From positions 186,001 through 250,000 of the forward strand of contig CALYLX010000008.1 of NCBI GenBank assembly GCA_944990035.1: 64,000 nucleotides of DNA. Direction: 5' to 3'. Shown here piece by piece: positions 1 through 10,347 of this stretch. The position numbers and the translations under genes are program-made. The notes beneath the pieces are model-generated. The model was not told where the DNA came from. It saw only the letters and a program-made list of their open reading frames with translations, and did not search any database. Positions within the stretch are counted from its first letter, which is position 1; every line of letters begins with the position of its first letter. This DNA comes from Clitopilus passeckerianus (Eukaryota; Basidiomycota; Agaricomycetes; Agaricales; Entolomataceae).

Positions 1-356
1 TATTCCTCACGTTCTTTATGCTTCGAACGCGATGGCGAAGAAGGCAGGCTCTACGAAATGGAACGCTGAACGTCATCCCCACAATCGATAGTAGCACCAA
101 TTCTAGCACCACGACCACTACTAGCAGTCGAGAATCGACCCAGAAACCACTTCGACCAGCCCTCAACAACCCTCCTACCTATACCACTTTACCAAAGGCC
201 CAAGAGGAACCCGATGCCGAGAAGGTAGGAAATTTTCGGCCGCCATTTTGTTCACCCCATCTGACTCAATTCTAGGCATCCCTCTCATCGCCGAACGTGG
301 GTTCCCCTGGCGTTAGTAATCTCCACCGCAGCTCGCAAATTGGAATAGCTATCTGA
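1..356 (+). CDS. 3' end of a membrane protein gene (5' end outside the window)
   Basis: The frame is open from the first bases and reads FLTFF immediately before a strongly basic stretch (RTRWRRRQ), the usual junction between a membrane helix and a cytoplasmic tail. The tail is rich in Ser/Thr and Pro. A GT..AG intron at about 225-275 joins in phase 0 to a last exon that ends with TGA at 354-356. The layout (hydrophobic stretch, basic stop-transfer, low-complexity tail) resembles the complete gene that follows on the same strand, so the two may be related neighbours, but no sequence similarity can be shown from the tail alone. The ATG at position 18 lies at the helix border and is probably internal. 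Function unknown. Confidence 0.55.
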
Positions 357-716
357 GTTTGCGCAGCACAAATTCGCCAAGGAGAAACGTTCCGTTTGAG
401 CAGGTCGTATATTTATGCCCTCCGACTTTGATTTCGCCGCCGTCAGCGCCCATGGACACTTGCTTCTCCCTAACTACATTACAAAACTGTATTTTTATTA
501 CTGTACACGAATATTACTCATCTCAGTGTTTTTTTCCGGGAGCCGTACCTCCCAAGAATTCAAGTTCACCGCCTTGCACTGGTCACTAGCCAGGCCGTTC
601 GAGAAATGTTCGGCAGGCCGAGGTGACATCATTTCCCGGTAAGATCACTATCCTTCCGGTGGCAGTGCCAAGTATATAATACCCCACAAAGTACTGGGCA
701 GGTCCCAGACACCATC

Positions 717-1508
717 ATGCTTCCCTCGTCCCCACTATCATGGCTATTAATGCTAATACTCACAAGCAGCGCAAACGCATACCCGTATTACGACGACAAC
801 AGGCGGCCCACAACGACATCTCGTATCATTGCTGGAGTTGTAGTCGGTGAGTCGAGCAGTTTTTCCGATTCTGATCATCCAATAGCTAATCCTCGCGCGT
901 CTACCATTTTAGGAGTCGGGGCGTTGATTTTCTTGCTCCTTATCTTTGGGATATGTAGAAGAAGGCGCCGCGCCAGTGGTTTCAGCGGAGGCAGATATGG
1001 AGGAGCACCAGCTCTCTTTTCGACTCACGCCCAACCCGCGGGAAGTGGCAGTAGATGGGGAATGGGGCCATTCGGTCGTAAACACGAGACCACTCAGCCT
1101 CAGAGCCAGTACTACCCACAGCAACCTCAGCAAGGTGCCTACAATGTACGTCTCTCTAGCATTGACTTTGAGATGAGCTCACTAATTCCTCATTTTTGCG
1201 TACAGGGCCCACAATATAATGCAAACTCTGATGCTCCATACGAGAGTAATCCTGCTCCACCCCCATATAATCCAGACGGAGGTGATTCCACCATTCCTCC
1301 CTCAGGCGGTTACGCTCCTGTGAGTTTATACACTATTATCACTCAGTAGGATATCCATTGACCGTTGCGTTATCAGCCTCCTGGACCCCCTCCCCAAGCA
1401 CACGTTAAGGTAAGCTTCTGTGACTAACGACCTAACTCTAATCACTCATGCTTTTCTCCGCAGAACGAGCCCTTTATCGGAGGCTTCAGAGGATCAGATC
1501 GTATTTGA
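717..1508 (+). CDS. single-pass membrane protein with PPPY motif, RCR-like
   Basis: Five exons: 717-846, 913-1145, 1206-1319, 1377-1409 and 1464-1508, all with GT..AG borders and consistent phases, giving about 185 residues. The N-terminus is a signal peptide ending near SSANA, followed by a short luminal part, one membrane helix (GVGALIFLLLIFGI) and a basic stop-transfer CRRRRR. The cytoplasmic tail is Gly/Pro/Gln/Tyr-rich and carries PPPYNP, a PY motif of the kind bound by WW domains of Nedd4/Rsp5 ubiquitin ligases. Signal peptide, helix, Arg cluster and PY motif in this order recall the yeast RCR1/RCR2 (resistance to Congo red) proteins, which act in membrane-protein sorting. The assignment rests on architecture only. 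The start is the first ATG after a TATA-like stretch (agtatataat, near 671). Confidence 0.7.
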
Positions 1509-3658
1509 TTAAAACGGAATTCGACATTGTAGCGATAGTTGTATTTTACTCTGTACCTTACCTCATACACGGCTCTAATGTTCTCAAAGTGTGATCAACA
1601 TTTTGCTTCCGTGTACATAAGGGTGTAAACCTCCACAAAATGGGGCGAATTGACAGTTCCACCAAGTGTTTGAAGAGTAGTTCAAGTACGGTTCTGGGGA
1701 AAACGCCACCGGAAACCTCGCGATGGAAACACCAAAGGTAGGTTACCGGACGTATGGATGGGTCACAAGGTCACCATTTAGGAAGTAAACAACAGGAAAT
1801 CGCTCGCGATATTCATCTCATAGTTGTTGTGGCGAACGATGACAGTTGCAATAATTTCCTGACAGGCCGCACTGAAGAAAATGTACCGATCTGGCCTTGA
1901 TGTTCACGGTGGTAGCATTCAAGCCGGCTGAGGTTCAGTTGTTCGGGGACTCTTGCCTCACAATAGGGTAGAGGTAGCCGCATTGAATCGCGTCAACGCC
2001 TTGATGCCCAGCATGGTACGTGTCCATGCCATTTCTCCATAACAAGGTGACTGAAGTCTATTTTTTTTATGTAAAAGCGAGCCGGAATGTCACGGTGACA
2101 GGAGTTATTGAGCGAACAGAACAGAATTCCGAGAAACTATGTATGTCACATTTGGAAGCTGTACACATGTTCTTAGGCGGCCATAGATGTTTTCCGCCGT
2201 CCCTTATCCCGTAGAGAGGAGCCAGGACAAGGACCACTCGAATACAAAGTCGCATCGCCAGTAGCACGGCCCCTGGCAGTGTGCAGAAGCAGCAAAGGAG
2301 AGCTGAGAAACGGATGTGAAAAGGATCGGCGGAGGAAGGGCTGCTGCCTAGCGTATACTCTAGTATCGAAACGTGTTCCAATACCCTTCTTCACTAACTC
2401 ATGCGATAGCTCGATCTGGTATGTTGAAAATGAACAAAAACAGGGTTCGTCGGAAGGACTTCCCCATCCGAATCAGCTGATAGCCCATCGCCTTGTGGCG
2501 CTTTGATGAGAAATAAACAACATCATAGAGGGAATCACCACATGTCAGGGAAAGCATTGAGTGCGGCTTTGATTAGTCGGCTTACTTCGAATTCTAGGAG
2601 ATTGTTCTGACATATGTTATAACACCGGGGGCTTCGATCTCTTGTCAAAGTCCCACTCGATCGGTTTCTCACCGGTTAAATACCTGGGTATCATAAGTTT
2701 GAACGAACCACGTATTATCACTCGGGTTCACATGCGATATTCGGTCAGGACAAGGGGAACTTCGTCATTGATACTTCTACAAGCGCTGAACCTCCGGTTA
2801 TTAGAGCTGAAAATGATGCTTCTCAGAACTGTCGACTCGGGATTTGGCAGAAAACCGTGGGCGCCAATATACCTCGAAGCGGAGCTTAAACGTCGGTAGT
2901 CTTCATTTGGGTGGCTTTGGGACCAAAATTCTCGGTATGGCGCTTATTTAAACACCGCGAATCCTCGATCGCCGGCAATAGGCGACTTCGGGTAGAGGCG
3001 GTTGAATTTGGTCCCTGCCTTTTACCCGATCAGATAAAACATACCACAGCCTCGCCTTCCGGACATCGAGTTGTGGCGAGAAGAAGGTTGATGATGCAGA
3101 GCGGAATGCTGCGTATTGTAATTCATGAGATGTCAACGGTGTGATTATGACATACGGAATGACCCACAGTGGCGAAATCGTGGAAGGTTCATTTTTTGGC
3201 ATGGGGCATAGACGGCGACAGAGTAGCCCTGGCGTTCGTTACCTTATCAGAGCAGTATGGTAAATTCAGTCTGCTAGTAGACGCAGCCTCGTGGTGCGGC
3301 TAAGGTAGATCATTGAGGAGTAGGCGGTGGCCTATTGTTTCCTGTCTTCCTTGTCGGATAACCTGCGCAGTGAGCCGGGAAATGAATGCAAATAACAATT
3401 ATGGTATTCATACATGAGGGGTTCTATACGGTACAGTGATGACGAGAGCATGTAGGATACAAGAGATGCCGATGTGATAAACAACAAGATAGATGACAAC
3501 ATAATGTCCAAGAAAGATGATGTATGAAACCATGAGCGAAAACGTGCACGAGCATAGCAAGAAAGCGATGAGAGGGAAACGACTGGGGATAACAAGAAAC
3601 ATACACGCCGCTCCGAGAGCCGATGGTTGTGTGGGCACCTGCTCTGTCATCAGGAGAG
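1509..3658. other. intergenic, no gene recognised
   Basis: No open frame here continues across plausible splice sites or resembles a known family. The frames of 70-90 codons overlap one another on both strands, as expected by chance. The stretch at about 3330-3658 is the 3' flank of the minus-strand zinc-module gene. Confidence 0.5.
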
Positions 3659-6033
3659 CTAGTGCAGAATAGGACGAAGCATGTCGCCTTCAAACCGAAT
3701 TTTTCCTTTGTCCTGCAGGGCAGCTACAGCCTTGATAACCTCCGAAGTATCGAAATCTTCATGTTTATCGACGGGCATTGCGGCGTTGAGGTAGGTTAGC
3801 AAGGTGGAGATAGACATATCATCCGTAGCTTCATAGGTGGTTGAGAATAGATATTTGACGGAAGCAAATATAAAGTTCCGCCTATACCAGAAAGAGAAAG
3901 TGTCAATTATTGAACATCCAAAGGAACCAATAGGACCCCATACCTTCCAAGGGGTGAATCCAGATCGGCGAGGCTAGCAGGAACCGAACGTCTAGTGGGT
4001 GCAGGGACAGACCGCGGAGGCGGCGGCGGAGCAGGCATGTGTTCCTCGTCGACTTCTCCATCGGCATCGATGTCACCCTCCGCATCCTCGTCAGGTATAC
4101 GTGCCCTCGAAGAAGAGGGTGATATGGGTCGAGCATAAGGATATATGTGGGATGTGCTTGGACGCCGAGCAAGCTGAACAGGATGTCCACTTGCAGACGA
4201 GTAGTCAATAGACTTCGTCTTTCGAGGGTCACGTTGGTATGGATGATAGAGAGGCCGGCTGTGCGATGACGGCCGAGAATAATGTCGAGCGGGAGACATC
4301 AACGTGGTTGGAGGTTGAACGACACGATGACGATAGTCGTGAAGCTCGTCTCGAGACTCGACTTTGATGCTGCCCATATGAGAGCGGGAGTCTTCGTACT
4401 CGCCAATAGCGTCTGATTGATCGTCTTCAGAGAGCATAGCCATATCCTCGGGGTGGGGACGATGGCCACCAGACTGCCGTCTAGCCTTGATTGCAGCAAC
4501 TTCAGCCGCCTTCTGTTGACGACGTTGACTAAGAGACAGTTCAATGAAAGATAGTATGGTAGCGGAGGATCTGACTCACTGTCGAGCTAGACATTTACCA
4601 CGATGCTGCAGCCACGGGTAAGCACAGTAGGTGCTGTCCTGACGAAGCTGAACCCACTTCTGACAGAGAGAGCAGAAGACTCGGTTGGGCTCAACCATAC
4701 CGATGAGATGATCGGCTCTGAGAGTCGCCGCACGTTGCTCGGCATTTCGTCGACGAGACTCGTGTGCAGGAGCATAGTTAGCAGGCGTGAGTTCCTGGAA
4801 GGACGATGCGGATCCGGGACTGCGAGCAGTCTGGTGTTGGAGGGAAGACAGGGAAAGAACCTTCGGAGACGATGGCTCCGCTGAGGGTGCGGCAGATGCG
4901 ACAGGTGCGGGTCGTCGCTGAATAGACGCCGATGAGAGAGCTGGGGAAACTATTTCCCCGGAATTACTAGGGGCACTGATAATTATCATAAACGGAGGAA
5001 TGTCAACAGCAGAACAAAAGAACATACGCAGGGACAGTCTCAGGCTTGCGGCATGAGCCACGGTGAGCCATCCATGTCTGCACCGCCTTGGAGTGGTCTT
5101 CAGGATCGACGGCTATCCAGTCATCGCAGATGTTGCACAGGACACGTTCCTGGTCAAACTTGCGAACCTCGGGGTCCTTGGAGAAGTGATTATTCCTCTC
5201 CTCGAGAGCGTAGACGTTCTTGCTGTTTCTGTTATTGGAGATCGTTAGTCAAGAAGTTGGCAAGAGTCGGGGAAACGTACACTTTCTTTGCCAAGCAACT
5301 TTTGCGATGAGCATCCCATGGAATGGAGCAATACGTCGAGTTCGGACGCAAACGTATCCATTTGTCGCACGACTTGCAGAGAACTCTATAGGCTTCATAT
5401 TTCTCGACATAAGGATCTGATTTCAGGTACTCGATACGTTCCTCCTCGGTTCGTTTGGCTCGACGGCGTTTGGTAGGCGGTGGGACGAAGACGACGCTTG
5501 CATTGTCGGGGGCGGCAGGTACTGCCGGACGGGAAGAGGTAGGTGGAGCACTGCTGAGCGACGGAACCGTGTCAGAAATTGATCAAATAAATCTGGGGTT
5601 CGGCAGACTTACTGAGTCTTGCGATGTTGTTCCCAGAGATCTTTAGTGAAATGCCCGTTATCGTCGCGGATGGGAATGCTTTCCTCGCAGTGTTCGCAGA
5701 GGATGCGACCGCTCTCGTACTCACTCTTGTCGATATCCGGGTGTGAGTGACTAGGTGATCGGGAGCGGCGTTCTTCGAGCTCGTCTTCTTGTTCAGAATC
5801 CGGGTGCTCCTTGCGCTTTAGAGGTCGTCTGTAATGTTCGGTCAGTTCAACGGAGAAAGTTCGCAGTTCAATGCGATTACTAACGTTGATACCTCTGGGG
5901 AGGTGGGGGGTGTTGATGATCTGCTGTAATAATCAGCACACGGTCGCTAAGGATGGTATAGAGCCTCGTACGATGAACGGGAGCCATTCTCATCCATGGG
6001 AGCTGTTATTGGGTTGCCGGGGAAGCCTGCCAT
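3659..6033 (-). CDS. orphan protein with four C-x2-C..W-x2-H-x3-[CH] zinc-binding-like modules
   Basis: Spliced on the minus strand from ATG at 6033 to TAG at 3659-3661, about 660 residues in roughly eight exons. Four copies of one module are visible: CEHC..WEQHRKTH (about residues 76-106), CKSCDKWI..WDAHRKSC (about 156-186), CNICDDWI..WMAHRGSC (about 227-256) and CSLCQKWV..WLQHRGKC (about 365-394). Each has a C-x2-C pair, a conserved Trp, then W-x2-H and a final Cys or His, so each could bind one zinc. The linkers are basic or Ser/Pro-rich (PTKRRRAKR). The C-terminal third is disordered with an acidic stretch and poly-Pro, and the last 70 residues look folded (VIKAVAALQDKGKIRF). A nuclear or nucleic-acid role is only a guess. 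I do not recognise the family. Confidence 0.75.
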
Positions 6034-9000
6034 GAGCGCAACATGAGCGTGCTTTTAAGGAACTGCATATTCGGGTCCAAAGCTAATAGAATATTCTGAC
6101 ATTCGAGTGTCCAATATTCATAAACAGGAATAATATGTAAATGACAAATTACCGCTTACGGCAATATATCTGCACGTGATTTCATTTCAGGACCAAAAAA
6201 TTGACACTCAGCGCTTGCCGTCTCCTTAAAATGTCGAAAGTGGTTGATCCGACGACATATCTCCAGAATATCTTTAGGTAACAAAACATCTTCCGCAGTT
6301 GCCCATCCGAGGCGAGTGCGTGTGAAGCCGAAAAGGTTAAGGTTTTGTTCGAGAATGTTTGGAGTATCCACCACGCGCCGCTTTCAAGGACCCTATCAAG
6401 GAGTCGGCTGCAAAACATGGGCTCCGTACGTCCTTATTCTCTGGACGCTTCGCATGACACACCTTATTTTCGATGGCGTTTTCATCCATTGGATTTCCTT
6501 TCTATTCTATGCCGAAATTAGTGGGCTAGTTTGAAGTTCTATCTCCCGAGGATCTAAAGAAGCATCGTCATCGTGCCTTTGTTACCAGGTTGAAAATATT
6601 GACCTTCCTGCATTGGCTCTGAAGGAGAGATGACCATATTGCGTAGAGTTTACTCGATTGGGTATGAGATCTCTGCTTTGAGAGCCCTTGGCTAATCTTG
6701 GTACGTATCAATATGCCCCCGCTCCAGCTGTCACCGAAACGTTGTTTTGATCAAGATCATCGGAAGCTCACTTTTGTATATCCCAAACATAGTTCAGACC
6801 CTTGAGCAACGAGTGTTGCCCACATGAGACACTGAAATTCTCCAGTCCTGATAGGCTGTGTTTAGACTTGGTGTCAAGGAAACCTTCGACACCTCTCTGC
6901 ATTCCTCGACATGTTGACACCGAAAGAAGGCTGTCACACCGTGAATCCTAGCCTCGTGATTGCTTCAGTGGGTTAGGAGAAGGTTATCTCGCTACCGCTG
7001 TGAAGGACGACGCCTCGATCCAGCCTTCTGATTTGCGATTTTCTCTTGCGGTTGGGGTTGCCTTTCTGGGACTAGGACAAAAACACTGCATGGATCCTTT
7101 AGTTCGACGGAAACGATGATATCCGCTGCAGGGCCTACACATGCGGATAGAAATGTTTCAGGAAAGCTTGGGGCTCGTGGTGACTTGATGAGAATCGATA
7201 ATTACCTCGCTGGTCGGAAATCACTGCACGGACACGGAGGCCTAGTACCGCGGGATGGAAATGGGTACAGCTCTGAACCACATGGTCCAGCACGTCGATG
7301 AAATGTTCATTTTGATCATTGCTCTCCGAAGGACAAGGCATACTGGCCGCGGCAAGTGAACGATTCTCGTGCCTTGGCTAGCGAGAATCCATGATAAAGA
7401 TTATCTCGTTTACCTCCAAGTTTAGGCAGCCTGTTCTCCGGAGCTCGACAAACCAATGTATATGTACTATAGGGGCGCACTAAGTTCTACCTACGGAGTT
7501 GAGGTCGAGCTGCCTCTGGCTTCTTCACCATAATAACCATACGAAGGAAAACAAGCCTGACGACATACTTTCACGAGGTAAGTCATGTGGTGACACTGAC
7601 AGAGTGATGCATTCCAGGCGGTTGACTGGCATGTTCGAGGAGGTGCAGCTGTGGATCCTACTAAGATTTCGTGCCGTTTTCGAACAGATAAAGAGCTCGA
7701 CTTTGACGGACCTGTCTGTATCATTGTCAAGGCATTGTATTAGCGCGACCTGGTACCTGATCGGGAAACATCAGGCCGATGTGAGCCAACCGTACCCATT
7801 TCCGAGCTCATTCCTAGGAATTAAACTGACGAGGACAAGCCCAGATGGAACTGCAACGCATGGGACCTCATTCGCCGGTACGGTCTGTGGAGTTTCGTTG
7901 AGACTATGAAAGAAGGATTTCGCGTATTTGGTTTGGGAAGAACAGATAAACGATGAGAATGCCCCTGACAAGTAAGTCTCTGCGCAGCACGAAACGTAGT
8001 ATGGCATTGGCACTGATAGTTTATTCCTGTAGCCCAAATGAATCCCAAATGAGTCGAAGAGAATCTGAAGGGCCATTTTTGGATAGCTCTTATCGCTCCG
8101 ACAACGAGAAATGAAATCACGAGCGACGTGCATTCGTGAAATTCTTTCCATGTCGGATCGTAGGATGACTGTGTGAGATCATGGAGGTGCGAGGTTAGTT
8201 AGGAGATGTGGCATGCGGGGTGGATGTCCGAGGTAAGAACCCGTCTGTCTGGGACGTGGCCACAGGGATGTAGAGCAGAGGTCAAAGAATCGATGAACGA
8301 TTATCGACATCTCTGATGGGGCTGTCCACAAGACGCTCATACACCTGGCGTCTTCGTGTGCTCTTCTAAACCCTCGGTTCTCGAGGTATCCTTCCTCCCT
8401 TGCTTAATGTCTCGACCGGCTGTAAGGACCGTTTACTCAATCTGATAACCCTCCCCCCGTTGGAAGCTTGCAACATGAATTTGAATTAGCCAAATTTTCA
8501 TGACATCTGCCGGACCGTGTTATTCCAATTTACCATCGACCAGTTTGCCCAAAGCGAAGATGATCGCACCCACCAATTCCTACCACGAAGTGCACTTAGG
8601 GGCCAAAGACTCGCATCAAGTACTGTGAAGGATATATCAGGCCATCTGACATCGGTAGATGCCAACGATTTGTTTCGAGAATAACAAGCTACCAAGCTCT
8701 TCTAAGGCTCGGCATCATTGAATTCCCTCCGAGAAGCCCTGCGATAGAAAGGTCTGAATTTTCGCATAGAATTGAGGTGATTTTGGCCCGAAGACGAGTT
8801 TCCATCTTACTGCTTGTAGTCTAATACCGTCATATTTCCGTCATGTGGGAGTATCTCGTAAACGCGAACAATGAACCTGACAGGAGAATGCAAGCGCCCG
8901 TGGGTGCCACTTTCGGGTCCCAAGACTTGTTCCGTGTACCAGGGTCACAATGATAGGCTAGATCGAGGGGACTGATCCCAGAATGTCTGGAGGGGGACAG

Positions 9001-9739
9001 AGTTCAGCCAATGATGCATAGAACCTGGTGGTGCGATGTTCCTCCTGAGGCACCTCAGGCCCCGTGTGAACGACAAGAAACGCTTCCTTCAATGAATTCA
9101 GTGAATTCAATGCTGAGTTCCGGTCAGCTTAGTCGAGGGCGCGAACAACCGAATGTATAGTTCACCTTACGTATTCGACAGGATCTAATCGAGCGTTCCA
9201 ATCGCATTTAGAAAGCGCATTCTCACAGAATCGCTCATTTCTCCTCCTGCTCGGAAAATGATGCCTGTTTGTTATGGTAGTCGGAATGTCACTTACCCGT
9301 GATGAATAGCAGTGGCACCGGCGGGATGGCACCAATAGACTGCGCATCCTAGCCACTTTAGACTACCGCCACTCGCGGAATTATATATCGTGGCCTGGGT
9401 GGCGCCTCGATCCAGAGGGCTGAATCTGGTGGGAATGAAGGCCGCAGGTGATGAGGGGGTTGCCGCCGGATGTTAGGTCTGACCATTGATGTTTCCAAAA
9501 GTATGTCCTTGATGGGAGGAGGGAGATCTTGCGAACATATCGCTTGGTACCACATGCTACCAACGCCGCTTTGTGAGCACTCAGAAGAACGGTAAGAGGA
9601 TACCTGGGAATATCACAGGCTGATCACTGCATGCGACTGCTGGACGGCCTGAAAATCCCCGTTCACCAGCCTTTGTCATGAAATTGTCGTGAAATTGAAA
9701 AGGCTTACTGCACGATCAGTCGGACACTCTATGAGAAGG
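6034..9739. other. gene-poor region, possibly decayed coding sequence
   Basis: About 3.7 kb without a convincing gene. Short minus-strand frames with protein-like composition occur at about 6156-6374, 7135-7341, 7771-8151 and 9162-9555, but none joins to a neighbour through good splice sites and each is interrupted by stops. No terminal repeats, reverse transcriptase, integrase or transposase motif was seen. This is either true intergenic DNA or old, heavily mutated coding sequence. Confidence 0.4.
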
Positions 9740-10335
9740 CTATTCTGCGGCTTCTACCGCCGGTCGGATCGTTCGTACACGGGTTGGAATTTCATCGGGT
9801 TTCTCATCATCCGCTCCTAGAACTGCCTGCAATGACCCACGAGAGTGGACAATCTGTCGTACTGATGCCCCATGCTTCTGTGGTTTCTTCATGAAATCGC
9901 CGCCAAATGCATGATGTAGTGAGCTTGGTCCTGGCTTGCCATGTGTGATCTTTTTCAAAGATGGATGAGCCTGCCAGTGCTACACACTTCGGATGAAGTG
10001 TTCAAGACACGGGTCACACCCTCGAGTTTACTCGAGGATTGAAGGCATTGCACGGTTGGTTCAAAGGCAGTTCAGAGCTTCTATCAATCTGTAGACGTAC
10101 AATCAGAGTCCCGGGTTCATTGGTTTCTGAATTAGCTGTGAAATCCAAGTTCGTTGTAAAGCATGATCGTGGTCTCTCAAGAAGGCGCTGAATAGACGCC
10201 CAATGTAAAGTCTTTGGTAATCTCACGCACGTGACCTGAACACGCTCGTTCGGGATGTCAATGATGGACCACCCGTTTCTTTTCTTCGCGTCTTTCCCTT
10301 CCTCCACGACCACCAGAATAAACGGGAGCCTGCAT
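9740..10335 (-). CDS. possible small three-exon gene, unknown product
   Basis: Reading down the minus strand, an ATG at 10335 opens a Gly/Arg/Lys-rich start (MQAPVYSGGRGGRERREEKK). The frame of a second block (about 10030-10200) and of a third (about 9740-9985, ending at 9740-9742) can be joined with it through GT..AG introns in matching phase, for about 160-170 residues. The third block looks most like real protein and is rich in Lys, Gly and His (FGGDFMKKPQKHG). The first intron has two possible acceptors and would be very short (37 nt) with one of them, so borders are uncertain. It starts only 12 bp from the ATG of the divergent coiled-coil gene. Function unknown; it could also be a chance assembly. 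Confidence 0.3.
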
Positions 10336-10347
10336 TTTCTTGGTTAA

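Noticed and set aside
3903..5646. Open frames on the plus strand and in other minus frames across the zinc-module gene
   Set aside because: They lie opposite to or out of frame with the spliced minus-strand gene, which has better splice sites and repeated modules.
6871..6892. A hairpin (gtgtcaagg and ccttcgacac)
   Set aside because: A short stem with a bulge in a region without context; expected by chance in 64 kb.
9090..9116. Direct repeat of gaattcag-type units
   Set aside because: Too short (about 10 bp, two copies) to be a mobile-element footprint.
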